64,000 nt of DNA from Pollenia angustigena. Lineage: Eukaryota > Arthropoda > Insecta > Diptera > Polleniidae. The position numbers and the translations under genes were made by a program. This document shows positions 44,386 to 56,309 of this stretch, piece after piece (positions within the stretch are counted from its first letter, which is position 1; every line of letters starts with the position of its first letter). The notes below the pieces were generated by a model. That model was given only the letters and a program-made list of their open reading frames with translations, searched no databases and was not told the origin of the DNA. Location: positions 157,788,511-157,852,510 of the forward strand of contig OV884059.1 of NCBI GenBank assembly GCA_930367215.1, read 5' to 3'.

Positions 44386-45280
44386 AACCTTGAATTAAAT
44401 TGAAGTAATAAGAAAAATTTGTTGAGGCAATATCATCGCTTTTCTTCCTTAACCACGTACATATGTAAGTGGCATTTTTTCGAAATTGAAAATGTTATTC
44501 GGTTATTTTAATAAAAAACGAATATTTTAACGGTGCGATTCATAAAACATTTTTTTTTTTTTAATTTAAGAGTCATAATCTTGGAGATAGAGAAATTTGA
44601 GTACCTGATTTAATTTAAAAAAATGTTAATTTAAAATTAATTTGCAAATTGCCGTTTGCGCAAACAACACGTATGCGACAAATTTGGCTACTTATAAGCA
44701 ACAAAGTTTTTAAAAAAAATTTTCTACTCCCTGAAAAGAATCGCAAAGCCATGTTTTGTCGAGGAGCTAGACCGACTATATTTTCTTTAATGGCAAAGAT
44801 TTTTTCACCAAAGTATCGCATTTTCGTACAGCTAGAAAAAGTTAATTTAAATGCAGCTTTATGGATTATTTTGCAATAATTTTAACGGAAACTTTATAGA
44901 AAAAATGTTATGATTACATTAAACTTTATTTTAAATAAGTAGTTTAAAACACATTTCGAAAAAGTTGTTATCTACAAATAAATAATACATGTAAATATTT
45001 GTCATAAATAGTTAAAAATCTGTTGTAAATTTTAGTATTTTCCATCAGTTTTTAATCCTTTTGCCTTTACAACAAAACATATTTGGTTACAACTTTCATT
45101 GCACACAGCTATTTTTCCAAGCATTTCGTGGAGAGTTTTTTGAAATTGTCTTCTGAAGTTTCACTACTTCGTCACAATTGTTAGTTGTTCAGAAGATTTT
45201 ACCGTATTTTCCAACAACAAAATGCGTAAAAATCAAATTATGGTATTTTAATTTATACTTTTTCCTCACTTGACAGATAA
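44386..45280. other. No gene seen
   Basis: AT-rich; overlapping open frames on both strands at 44615-44879 have no recognisable motif. Confidence 0.5.
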
Positions 45281-45394
45281 CACCATGCTAGTTGAAAAAA
45301 CAGACAAGCCGGGCACATGGCGTTTTTACATAATTCGGGTACGCCGAATCAGGTGGTACTCGCCTTTTTTAGATTGGCTCTGGTTTTCGAGATA

Positions 45395-46781
45395 TGGGTA
45401 ATTCCAAAGTGTTGAACGTGACAGTCGTACGCATCAAAAATGCAGTAACATTTTAAACAACAAATATTTTTCGTTCTCTTAACCCTTAAATTAAAGCAAT
45501 AAGAAACCACTGTTATCTATGCTAAAGTTTATGAAGGGCGCGATTATAGGTCAAAGATAATGGCAAAATAAGTAGCGGTTCGAACGTGAAAAAAACAGAA
45601 GTAGTTTTTGTGGCCATGTATAAAAAGGCGTAATTCAGCGAAACCTGGCACAATTTTTTAGTCAAACTACTTTCAGAGTTTAACGTAGCAATGTAACATT
45701 AAAATGTCTTGGTTTGATTCCAAAATCTTCTGTATTTTCTTTTTTTTAAGCCAAAATCTGGGTAGATACGTGACATTTCGAACGTGAAATTTTTTCCGTA
45801 ATAATTTAACTGAATAATGATCAAAATAAAATAAAAATTTACCGTTTATCCGAATAACATATTTTTCTTTGAACTTTTCCTTATGGCGATTTCTTTTCTG
45901 AAAACAATATGCTACAGTATATACATGTAACATTTTCTAATGTTACCTATAATCACTGGAAGTGTTACATGTTGTGCAATTTTAATAGAACACAATTAGC
46001 TGCTTTTATTTACAACTATTATACTTTCATAATTAATGTACTTCATGAGCGATTTTTAATGCTATTTGAGCGGTTTCTGAACGCAATTATGGCTTGAAAA
46101 CAAATATTGACATCACTAATGGCTTAGAAAAATTTAAACGATTATAATATAAATAGACTTTTTTTGATTTTAATGTGTAAATATATTTATATTTTCTTTT
46201 AAAATAATTTTTTTTACAAAATTATGAGCTGTATGAGTTATGACAAGCAAAATAAAACATTGGTTGTACAAACAAAGTAGTAAGTACCAAAGTTGTAAGA
46301 CAGGGCAGTATGAACACCTTAAGTAAAAGTAAGGGTAAAACATGCAACATGTTTTGCATGTTTTTTATCAACATATTCACAAAAGAACTTGAAAATTTTT
46401 CCCACAGTTGTATTTTATGTACAAACGAACACAAAAATGTAGAACATGTAACATTAATGCAACATTTTTCTCAGAAAAGAAATCGCCATTAGATTACAGA
46501 CCATGTAAGAAATTTTTTTTGGAAAAATTTTTATCAAATATCACCTCTTTTAAGGAAGATAATATGAAAGAAAACATGCAATAAAACATTCTCACATATA
46601 AGAAATTACGTTTGCACAACTTTGCAGTCTGATTGTTCATCAAAGTGAACAAATTTATGGGTAAATTTTTAAAATTAGTAAAATCTAAATATTTCTCTAT
46701 AACAAACAATATTGTAAAATAATCAGCTTTTAATTACTTTTAAATTTTCGGTCACGGTAGACCTTTTGACGGAAATGCCCA
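45395..46781. mobile_element. TA-flanked element, inverted copy of 22550-23345, nested
   Basis: TGGGTAATTCC at 45395 and GGAAATGCCCA ending at 46781, with TA on both sides. The uninterrupted host sequence (CGAGATATACCGTTATTTCG) is seen at 60103-60121, so the insertion point is confirmed by an empty paralogous site. It is itself interrupted at 45884-46488; without that insert its length is close to that of the other copy. Confidence 0.8.
45884..46488. mobile_element. 605-bp MITE, TTA target duplication, innermost of three nested elements
   Basis: The ends TGGCGATTTCTTTTCTGA and TCAGAAAAGAAATCGCCA are an exact 18-bp inverted pair. TTA flanks both sides (45881-45883, 46489-46491). The homologue at 22550-23345 has TCTAAGGAAGAG (near 22855) uninterrupted, so the empty site is known. 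Subterminal ACATGTAACATT words occur at both ends. The 3-bp T-A target fits PIF/Harbinger. Confidence 0.88.
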
Positions 46782-47154
46782 TATATCGTTATTTCGAAAA
46801 TGGAGGAGGTTGCACAACATATGTTCGCGTAACTCAAAAACGGTTTAGTTTATTGAAATTACTAAAAAACAATCGAAATTCCGCAATAAAATTTCCTTTA
46901 AGAATAATATGAACAGTCGTTTTTTAAACATAATTTTTTGAAAAAAAAAAAAAAAAAAAAAAATATTTTTTTTTAAAAATTTCAAAATTTTTTGTTCTTT
47001 AAAAATTCATAAAAAATTAAAAAATGCAGCTTGGCTTCTAATTTTTTGCAGACATATAAAAAACGAAGCTGCAAACAAAACAAGTCATAAATGATTAAAA
47101 CTTTTGATTTTATTCACAAAAGTCGAAAAATTTTAATTTATTTAAGAATTTCAT

Positions 47155-47730
47155 ATTTGTATTGGAGCCCCCCTCGGAAGTGGTGATAAGGGGCAAGTAT
47201 GTCTCGAGAAAATGTTAAGAACAAAAAACTAATTGAGGTCGGTCATACATGTTATCTTACTAGGGGCGACTTCTTGGCATTTATGGGACTTTTTTTTAAT
47301 ATATTTTTAGTCTGCATTGATCATTTTGTATGGCAGCCTCCTTAAGGAATGGAGATAGCGGGTGGGTATGTTAGAAATAAATGATTGAGATGAAAAATAA
47401 AGTGGGGTTGGTCAAACATTTGATTCACCTAGGGGCATCCCAGACGCTGCAGGGGCCAAATTTCAGAATTTCATTAAACGGCCATATTTGTATGGGAGCC
47501 CCCTAAGGGGTGGAGATGCATGGCAAGTATGTTTTAAGAAAATGTTAAGAACAAAAAACTAATGTAGATCGGTCATACATTTTATCCTCCTAGGGGCGAT
47601 TCCTTAGCAGTTATGGGGCTTTTTCTTTAATATATATCTAATCTGTATTGACTATTTTGTATGGAAGCCCTCTTCAGGAATGGATATAGCGGGTGGGTAT
47701 GTTAGAAATAAATGATTGTTAATAAAAAAA
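47155..47730. repeat. 332-bp tandem duplication, about 1.7 copies
   Basis: TTTGTATTGGAGCCCCC at 47156 recurs as TTTGTATGGGAGCCCCC near 47488, and GCGGGTGGGTATGTTAGAAA recurs near 47358 and 47690. Each unit also has an internal partial repeat (GGTCGGTCATACAT / GGTTGGTCAAACAT). Non-coding dispersed-repeat material. Confidence 0.8.
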
Positions 47731-48282
47731 TAATTGTTTACATGAAAAACTGTAGTTTGTATACAACTCGACCACTGAAAAAAAAACCAGCTATAACAGA
47801 AATTTCCTATCAAAAGACGATTGGAGCAAAACGTATGTTAAGCGGCTTTTTCTGAACTCTTATGTCATAAACATAAGAAATTCTGCTTTTACTGCCTTAC
47901 CTGTTTTATTGCCTTACCATTGATTGTTAATAACAGATTGCATTATGTATACTTTTTCATATCATTCTTCAAAAGATATCCCGGCAATTCCCCGGAATAA
48001 AAGTAAACTTTTCTGCGCTGGCGTTAATGGCAAAAACCGGAAAATTTGATTAAATGGCCAAATTTCTACAAAATGAAATTAGTTATCGCAAAAAAAGCTT
48101 AAGCGACATCTTTTTCAATATGTTGATAAATTGGCAACACTTGCATCATCTCCTAAAATGTCATAGTCTCATAAAAAAAGCCGTTACAATAATATGAAAT
48201 AAATTTTAAGAAAACCTTTTACTGTAAAATTTTGTTTTTGTCGCTTAAGCTTCCGGAAAATTTTTTTTATATTGAGTTTAAC

Positions 48283-49302
48283 CAGGGTTGTGAACTATTT
48301 CTAATCAAAAAGCGCCGTGACCCCAATCAAAAAGCGCTAAATAAAAAACTTAATGAAATGTTTAAGAACCAAGTTTTATTAATTAAACTGGCCGTCAAAA
48401 AAAATCGTTCTAAATAGATATATATCAAATACAAAGATTTTACAGCGCCGTTAAAGCCGTTTTCCGTTTTTTATATCAGATCTAGTTTTTTATGGGCTAG
48501 ACTAATATTTCGTCCGAAATAAGGCGGTTATGCTACATACATTTTATCATAACTTGAGAACGATTTGTGCGATGTTGATCTTTTACAAATGCTAATTTTT
48601 TAATGCAAATTAGTATGTACACATTTTTATCATTTATCAGAAATCAAGGTATATTATGAATAAAATAAAACATGAAATCATGAAGATCAGTAAACAAAAT
48701 GTTAACCAGACGTGGTTGAATAAACTATTTGGATTCAGCACGCTAAAGTCAATTCGTTTCTTCATGCAAGAAATTCGATTCTGTTTAAAAATCAAAAAAA
48801 AAAAAAAAATCCGACTAATATTAAATAAATGCTGCTTGATTTCAGAAATATCTTTCTTGTTTTTAATAAAACTAAGCTACTTTTGTATTTCTTGTTTTAA
48901 GAAATTTTTGATCATATACCAAAAAACGTGAATTTTTTGATCATGAGAAAATGTTTCTTTATTTCAGAAAGTTTTGCTTAATACGAACAAAATCAGAAAA
49001 TTATTTTAGAATTTTTTTTTAAGAAACGAAATGGATTACTTTAGAAAATAATAAACTTCTTTCCTTGTATAGTAAGCATTTCAGAGTACTATACATCAAA
49101 AGAATTTAAAAAAGCGGAAACAAATTTTGGTTTAATGTGTCTTAATTTATTGTATGCAAATAAAAGTACAAAAATGTTGGGTATCTATAAAAGCTCTAAT
49201 TTAGCGCTCTTTTTAAAAAAAGCGCTAAGGAAGAAATATGCGCCTTTTCGACAGTAAAAAAGCGCTAAATCTAGCGCCAAAGGCGCTAAATTGGCAACTC
49301 TG
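48283..49302. mobile_element. 1020-bp hAT-type element with 8-bp target duplication
   Basis: The left end is CAGGGTTGTGAACTA and the right end GGCAACTCTG (inverse CAGAGTTGCC). Exact AGTTTAAC flanks it at 48275-48282 and 49303-49310. AAAGCGC/GCGCTTTTT words are clustered near both ends (48309-48345 and 49204-49290). An open frame at 48656-48931 contains WLNKLFGFSTLKSIRFF but no known transposase motif, so the element is probably non-autonomous. Confidence 0.87.
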
Positions 49303-50130
49303 AGTTTAACGTCTTACTTGAAATGGTTTTATTTTAATTCTTGTTCAGAACAAAACGAACTGAGATGGCACTTTTTTCAATTTTTACATAAAAGTTGAAT
49401 CATTTAGTGTTTTGCATTTATACTACAACAATTATTTTTTTGCTGATTAATTAAATAAAAAAAATAAATATAATTTATTAAGAGTAACAATGTCACTTTC
49501 CTTTTTTATCCATTTTCTTTATGACACTTTAAGAAAACAGCTCAATATACGATGTTTGCTATTTTTACTGCCATTTCTTATAATTGTTTACATCTGTAAG
49601 TTTTGTTTTTCTGGACAAATTTTCCGAAATAGGTGAATCGTTCTGCAGAACACTCTCAGTAAAAAAATTTTTCTCCGGACAAACATATTGCTCGGAACGC
49701 ATGGATGAATCCACCTTTAAGCTTTTTTTGCGGTAACGCCTCGATATAAAAACACCCAAACGATTTTTTTGTCAAAAAATGTAGACATTAATAGCGTTTT
49801 CTTTTCTGAATGTTCCATGTACGCTACCGGGGCTTAAGTTCCACTCTAAAAATATATGCAAAAATATAAAAATGTGAACAATTTTCGTTTTCCTCTCTAA
49901 ATATATTGCACAAAGAAATAGTAAATATGTTTAATTTTTTACCTCCAGCCATATTTCAGGGAGAGAGACATTACTCTTTTTTGCAGTTGCGTTAAGTAGT
50001 TTTGCGAGTGTTTTACATATTTATTTTATTCTTAGGTTTTCTTGCAATTGGTTTTACACGTTGTTGTTTCTTTTTTATTGCAATTTTTCATTTATTGTAT
50101 ATAAATATGGCGAAAAATTGTTTAAAACAG

Positions 50131-51000
50131 TACCCATGTTCTGTTACTTTGGTGAGAACTTATCGCTTTAAAAGACGGGTAACAAATATTTCATCGTTTC
50201 TTGAGAAGTGAGAAAAAATTTGTCTGTAACTCAGAAACTTTCCAAAATTTCATAATATAAAACTCGGGACCGTTGCGAAATTGAAATATATTTGACGGCG
50301 AAAAAAATTTACTTATGCTATGAACACAACTGGGACGAACGACGAATTTTTGGCCGCGAATATTCGTCGACAACAATAAAACATATTTTTGTATATGAAA
50401 ATATACACAATCAAGGCGTCGGCCGAAATTCGTCACACGCGGCAGCAAGGTATTTTGAAACCGAGAACTACTTTGATTTCTGCAATAACAATGCGAAAAA
50501 AAACAGAGACAATGTCAGAAGCAAATTACATGTACGCTTGTGACCGAATATTATAAACCTTATGTAAAACAGCAATTTTGACAGACATGAACAATTACAT
50601 GTGACTTGAAAATTTGACATGTCAGATGACAAATACATGTCGTGTACGGGCGCCTTAAGAATAATTTTTAATTGTGTTTTTGTTAATGTTTGTGTTTTTT
50701 AAGTAAATTTTGTTTCATATGGTCACTCTATTTCTCTCACTTTGCAAAAACAGCAAACAACTTTCTCAATTAGTTATTCGTCGTTATTGTGTTTCATACG
50801 ACGAATTTACTCATCGAATTTTTACTAAAAAAATCGTCGTGTAGGGCGAAATTCGTCGTTCGTCCCAGTTGTGTTCCTAGCATAACCTGTAAAATTTTAA
50901 ACGACGGCGGTGAAAATAGAACCGTCGTCTATGGCAAATAATATTTGTTGTTTACAAAATAGCTTTAAAAACATTTCTAAAATTACAATGCACTCGTAAA
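50131..51000. mobile_element. One-ended copy of the CCCATGTTCTG repeat (compare 20123-21036)
   Basis: CCCATGTTCTGTTACTTTGG at 50131 and TTGAGAAGTGAGAAAAAATT, then GTCTGTAACTC. The interior GACGGCG...AAATTT, interrupted by 50313-50885, continues as AAACGACGGCGGTGAAAATA, paralleling 20770-20830 in inverse. The far end is not found. Confidence 0.55.
50313..50885. mobile_element. 573-bp element with TTATGCTATGAACACAAC ends
   Basis: TTATGCTATGAACACAACTG...GGACGAACGACGAATTT on the left is mirrored on the right, ending GTTGTGTTCCTAGCATAA, about 40 bp with two mismatches. It is nested in the CCCATG-type repeat. TTCGTCG words recur internally. No transposase is seen. Confidence 0.8.
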
Positions 51001-51491
51001 ACTGTTCTGAGTGGAGAAGCAGCTCGCGCTTTTTGTCATTATTTTTTAAGGACAAACAGCTCGTTTTTGTTTGTCTGCTTTTGTTGCGTTTTGCGTTGTT
51101 ACAGTTTTTGCGGTTTCTGCATTAACTATATGCAATCGTTTTTAACCTTAAATAAATAATGTGACTGGTGGAGAACCATATATAACTCAGACGTTTTACT
51201 GGTGGAGTACCAAGGAAATAACTCAGAAGTTTACTGGTGGATACCAAAATAATCTGATGGAGCGAATTCTTCGCCTTCCTATACGAACGTTTAGGTCGAA
51301 CGAGGACTTTGCGGTTGAGGCTCCAAAAATTTGTGTGATACCCTGGCATTATAACTATAAATAGTTCGCCAAAAAATTTTTAGTTTTAAGGAAAACCAAA
51401 AAAAAAACGAAATTACAATGAAAAAATCTCTTTAGAACAAAATACCTGTACTTACCTTTTCCGCGTTATTATTCATAACATTTTGGATTTT

Positions 51492-51760
51492 GAATATACA
51501 TATCGCTGATTTGCTGCAAGACCGGCATAACTCAAAAAAATCCATTTCGAGATAAACGCATTTAATGTTTTTGATTTGCTCTAACTTCTTAGAAAAAAAG
51601 AAGACAAATTCTCTTCAAACTGAGAAAGTATAAAAGCTAAAAATTTGAATTTAATACACAATATAAAGAAAACCAAAGCGAACAATTCTGCATCTCTAAC
51701 TCCAAAATTGCATTTTTTGAGTTATGCCGGTCTTGCAGCAAATGAGCGATATTGTTTATT
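51492..51760. mobile_element. 269-bp MITE with ATATCGCT...GCAAGACCGGCATAACTC arms
   Basis: The arms TTTGCTGCAAGACCGGCATA and the complement TATGCCGGTCTTGCAGCAAA, with flanking TATCGCT and a following AACTCAAAAAA, give about 45-bp inverted repeats at both ends. Confidence 0.8.
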
Positions 51761-51891
51761 TCTAACATTTTATCTCACCGCGTTTTTACTTTAGAGTGTG
51801 GGTGAACTCGAAAACGTCATTTGCAATGCAACCGATCAAAGTTAAAAATTCCTAAAGGCAACATTTAAACGTTGACGTTTGACCCCAGCAA

Positions 51892-52615
51892 ACAATATGA
51901 GTCCTAAAAAAGTCAGATATGAGCGTGTTTTCCTATGAAACCGTCAAAAAATTTTGTACTGAATATGAGCGTTTTAGGGCTCCTAAATTTAACGATTTGT
52001 ACGGAAAATTGTGAGCCTTTTTGCTCACAAATCAATCATAACAACCTCTTAAAAGAGTCATAAAAGAAGAATTTCGGAGCCAAAAAAGAGTGTTATAAGA
52101 GTGTTTCTTTTTCTTGAAATTAGGGTATTCATTTTATATGTAAATTTGTGGATTTTAGCTTTTAATGGAATAGTTTTATTAATATATGTTTTGTGCATGG
52201 AAATCATAATCATTTTAAACAAATTTCAGCGGACAAAACCACCTAATTTTCTTTTAACAAAGGCTTCAAATGGATAGTTTTTTATTTAAAAACAGAGAAT
52301 TAAACCTACTTTTTGCACAATTTCTCAAAGATTTTATCAAAACCACAACCGAACAGCGCAACGCAAAATATTGAAATTATCAAGAAAAAGAAAACAAGCT
52401 ACCGTTGCCTCTCAGAAAACCCTCATAAATAAGAGCTTTCTAGGAGTGTGCTCCTAAATTGCTCATAAAAATGAGTCTTTTCGGAGTCCTAAATTCTACA
52501 GGCTCCGAAATCAATCAGAATTGCTCATAAATTAGGAGGGCAATCATAAAACCCTCAAGAAAAGGAATCTTTCAAGAGTCATATTTAGGAGCGCTCCGAA
52601 AATTGTTTGGTGTGA
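51892..52615. repeat. Repeat with CAGCAAACAAT end and many GAGTCCTAAA-type words
   Basis: It starts CCCAGCAAACAATATGAGTC and ends near CGAAAATTGTTTGGTGTGAC. The interior is studded with CTCATAAA, GAGTCCTAAA, and GGAGC(C/G)... words in both orientations. Boundaries and class are uncertain. Confidence 0.45.
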
Positions 52616-52721
52616 CTGTTCAAAGCGGGAACTTTTCTCACAAAAATGCTACAGACACAGGTTTTTAAACATGACTTTATTACTCGACATAAAAAGTAAG
52701 GCACGGTTTAGTGAAAAAAAA

Positions 52722-53372
52722 ATTCAAAAATTTCACGGCCCGGAACTTCGAAAATCCGTTTTACATACATTGTACTATTTTTTGGTCTTAGAAGACCCCT
52801 ACAGCCGTTTTCTGTAATTCGCTTAGCTAAAGCTAAAGCTCGATCGCTAAAATGTCTTAGGGAAAACAAAATTTAAACATTTTAGGGATGCCAAATTTAG
52901 CAATGATTGTTACAGAATTGTATTCGTAGCAAAAAATCGCTAAATCAACTTCATAGATTTTTAGCGATAGAGATTTAGCTTTATCGAATTACGGAATACG
53001 GTTGCTGGTGAAATTAAATGCAAAAAATATTCTTCAACATTTTAACCCTCTACAGTGTCGTTTTAGTAAACTTTTGTGTGGAAGTTAAAAAAAATTACAA
53101 AAATGACCCCCCCATACAATTCTACTGAAGACATCTGAAATAGTCATTTAACTGTACCAAACGCCTTTTCAAGAAATTCAAAAATTTCAATGCCCGAAAT
53201 TTCGAAAAACCGCTTTACATACATTGCATTGGTCTAAGAAGACCCCTATTAAAAGTTTGATGCCAAACATATTCGAAGAACATTTTAACCCTCTAAAGTG
53301 CCGTTTTAGTATACTTTTGTGTGGAAGTTAAAAAAAGGACAAAAATTTCCCCTTAAAATAAGTGTTAGAGGG
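52722..53372. repeat. Direct duplication with TTAA-CCCTCT ends (piggyBac-like remnants)
   Basis: Two related units: CGAAAATCCGTTTTACATAC...GAAGACCCCTA, and CGAAAAACCGCTTTACATAC...GAAGACCCCTA. Each is followed by TTTTAACCCTCTAMAGTGYCG and TTTTGTGTGGAAGTTAAAAA. TTAA|CCCTCT occurs at 53042 and 53285, and AGAGGG|TTAA ends at 53376. This looks like small piggyBac-type non-autonomous pieces. Confidence 0.5.
52802..53007. mobile_element. MITE, second copy of the 39553-39806 family
   Basis: CAGCCGTTTTCTGTAATTCG at the left and CGGAATACGGTTGCTG at the right, with the shared core CGCTTAGCTAAAGCTAAAGC and TTTTTAGCGATAGAGATTTA. The second unit of the surrounding direct duplication (53250 onward) lacks it after AGACCCCTA, giving an empty site. 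Confidence 0.8.
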
Positions 53373-53376
53373 TTAA

Positions 53377-54229
53377 TATATTCTAAGAAAACAATCACCA
53401 TACAATTCTACTGAAGACATTCAAAAAATTCAAAAACTTTAGGGGCCGATAGTTCGGGTACCCGAGCTAACTTTTAAAAACGCTTTTTGCTCTACCAATA
53501 GTCTAGTTTCATTTTGCGTTCCAAGTATTGAGGCTGGGAGCGATGACCCGAATTTTTTTGCACTGTGTTATGAGGCATAATTGTTTTTGAAAAGCAACAC
53601 TATTCGTACATTATTATTGTAAAAATTTCTAAGGATGCACACAATTTTTACCGATCAAATTAATTACATCCATAGGAAACCGTAAACATTAATTAGGTTA
53701 CTATAAAGATTGTTTTTAGATAGAAAATGTTTGCTGGGATTCATGCTGTTTGTATTTGCCTCTGTTTAAGTATCTAATAATAACGTGAGTGCATTTAAAC
53801 TCTGTTCATTGTTTTGGTAAATAAATATGCATTTTTAATGCATTTAACAAACTGTGAAATTTTTTTTTTTTTGGAAAAAAATAATCTTAGAATTTATTTA
53901 TTTAATTTTAAATACTTTTAAAATATAGAGAAATGATGTAGCAGAGCACACACACAAACACATACACATACACACAAGCAAACAAGTATTTCTTTCTGTG
54001 TGTGATTAAGGATGTGCGTGCAAGTTTATTTGTTTAGTTTGTTTGTATTGTTGGTCTGATTTTCCATTAGCATAGCAAACATTTCACTATGTGTAGATAC
54101 ACATACGTACTTATATATTGTTTCCTTGAATATGGATATAAATATGTATGTACCTATATATGTATTAAGCTAGTTAAGCTAGAGTTACCACATAATTTAA
54201 AAATGTATTTATTTAATAAAAATTACAAA
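53377..54229. other. No gene seen
   Basis: AT-rich. Contains a CA-rich run (ACACACACAAACACATACAC) near 53950 and TGTTTGCTGGGATTC near 53730, a possible stray CCCAGCAAAC terminus. Confidence 0.5.
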
Positions 54230-54372
54230 TACAAATTATATTCTAACTTAATAAACCGAGCAGTAGCAACTAAGACCTTCATACCAGACCAGAGTCTCAG
54301 ACGGGAATCGAACCCGTAACCGCCGCACTGATAGACTGATACACTCACTGCCAACTTGCCTAATGGGGCACC
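54230..54372 (-). mobile_element. tRNA-derived SINE-like sequence
   Basis: On the minus strand, TTAGGCAAGTTGGCAG (A-box-like) is followed about 35 bases on by GGGTTCGATTCCCG, an exact pol III B box. It sits in a perfect T-arm, ACGGG-TTCGATT-CCCGT. No acceptor-stem pairing closes the fold, so it is not a working tRNA gene. A non-tRNA body of about 60 bases follows, then AT-rich sequence. This is the layout of a tRNA-derived SINE head. The 3' end is uncertain. Confidence 0.5.
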
Positions 54373-55325
54373 CAATTTAAATTTTTTAAAGGCAATCAAT
54401 TAAGTTAATTTTGTATTTCTTTTTATGTTTTTCTAGATTTTTTTCTTGGTAACTTGGCAATCTCTTTTTTTTGCGTTTTTGTGCTTTAAAGACAGGCCAA
54501 ATGTTCAACATTAACAATAAAAATCAAGAAAATAAACTAAATTTTTGATTTTACAACATGGAAAACATGCCTGAAACATTTGCCTACAAAGATATTTAGT
54601 GCATGTATCAGGTCACACATACTTACGTAGATAAATTTGTTATAAATGGATATGTATTTGTATGAATGTATGTATATCTTTTTTAAATGCTGTCGATTTC
54701 AATAAACTAACATTGAGTTCAAGGTTTTTAAATTTTTGTTTTACACACGTGCACTTTACACTCTGCAATTTGTCAGCAATCAGTAAATTCGGTTCAAAAT
54801 TTTAAAGTTTGTGTGTTCTTTTTTTCGCAATTATAAAACCAACTTCTTAACCAGGGTTGGAAAATTGAGATTTCAAATTGGTGCTAAATTCCTGGCACAA
54901 AAGAATTTCATTCTTATCATGGGTTATGCTTTGAACTTTATGTTCGTTAAAATTAAAAAAGAAGCGATTCACACAGCAAAATTGGCAAATTTGTAAAAAA
55001 AAAAAAAAAAATACTTTTATAACAGCTGCTATGGTAACAGGTATAAGCACCCCTTCATTGAAAGCTTTGCATGTGTGGTATTGTATTGGTTTGTTTACGT
55101 TTACATTTATTGGTTTTATGCTCTTTTGCTCTTTGCATTGAAAAATATGTTGTGTATGTACACATCGTTCGCTCTTTCGTTCGCTCTTTTTGCATTTGCA
55201 TGATCATAAGTCCTAAATGGGGTTTCTCCTAGAAATCTGTTTTAGCAAAAAAATTAATATCCATAGATGTTGGTAGCCAGATAAAACTCACACGAATAAC
55301 TCTTATAACCAGGGAAACCATAAAT
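54373..55325. other. No gene seen
   Basis: AT-rich. CCAGGGTTGGAAAATTGAG at 54851 looks like a hAT-type left end, but no partner end is found before 55325. Confidence 0.45.
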
Positions 55326-55580
55326 CTGTGGTTTTCATGGGCAACCGCGTATGTCTTAAAATAAAATTTTTCAGGAGAGCCGAAAAAACCATTCGAGATC
55401 AAACTATGGGTTAGATATTGCACCTGTTGAACTTTGTAATTGAGTTAAAACATCGGAATGGGTCTATCTGTTTTTAAACATTTTTTTAAAAATGTAAAGA
55501 GCGCTTAAAATTAAGCAATATAGCATCAACATTTCAAAATCGAAAAAATAGACATACGCGGTTGCCCATGAAAACCACAG
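55326..55580. mobile_element. 255-bp MITE with perfect 30-bp ends and AAAT duplication
   Basis: CTGTGGTTTTCATGGGCAAC...CGCGTATGTC at 55326-55355 is matched exactly in inverse at 55551-55580. AAAT lies on both sides. No coding content. Confidence 0.85.
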
Positions 55581-56309
55581 AAATATGCAATTGCATGTTT
55601 TTTCTTGTGCGACCAATGAAGGCAGAAACTATATATTTATCAGATTTAGAGCTTTTTATGAATTTTGCCATCAATTTGTAAGTGCAGATTTTTGCATATT
55701 TTACCCTTTGCAGAATTTGTTTGCATAATTTAGTTAAAGAGCTTTTTTGCAGCATTTTTTAAACTTTTAGCGCATATTTTTCCTTTTTGAGGCATATTTT
55801 GAGCTTTCGCAGCAAATAAAAATTTTTTTTGCGGAATTTTGGCTATTTACCCAACATGTTGCTTCCATTTCGCCATATGCATTTAATTTTTACTCGAAAA
55901 TTGTAAGAAAAAGCAGGTTGTCATTAAAGACAAATGTTATTTTAAACTTTAAACTTTTATATGTATATGAATAAGCAAAAGTTAAGAAAAAATCAATAAT
56001 ATACGTTTTTGGCGATGTGTGTAATACATAAACATCTGAACAAATCTTTTAGTATACTGGTCGACTCAGAATCGTTTTTTTTAACCCTCTAATGCCAAGT
56101 TTTAGAATAAATGGGAATATATTATGCAAAAATTTTTTTTAAAGTATTTTTGGGCCCCTGAATTAAAAAAAAAAAAAAATTTAAGCTCGTACGATGAGTC
56201 GTTTACGTTCCAGGTGAGAAAACATCTAGGAGTACCTTGAGGCACCCTTGGGTATCAGGTAATGAAAACACATTTATTTTTTGAGAATTCTGTTTGTTAG
56301 TTTGTATTG

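Larger units (their letters stand above)
45281..47098. mobile_element. TAA-targeted element (family of 59337-60215), 3'-truncated, carrying a nested element
   Basis: It begins CACCATGCTAGTTGAAAA after TAA and runs through CAAGCCGGGCACATGGCG and GGTTTTCGAGATAT, which matches the right arm of 59337-60215. It resumes after the nested element with CGTTATTTCGAAAATGGAGG, GTTCGCGTAACTCAAAAACG, and a poly(A) stretch, and ends near CAAACAAAACAAGTCAT at about 47090. The second arm is missing. Confidence 0.65.

Noticed and set aside
54302..54370. Functional tRNA gene on the minus strand
   Set aside because: Only the T-arm/B box is good; there is no acceptor stem and no clear anticodon arm.
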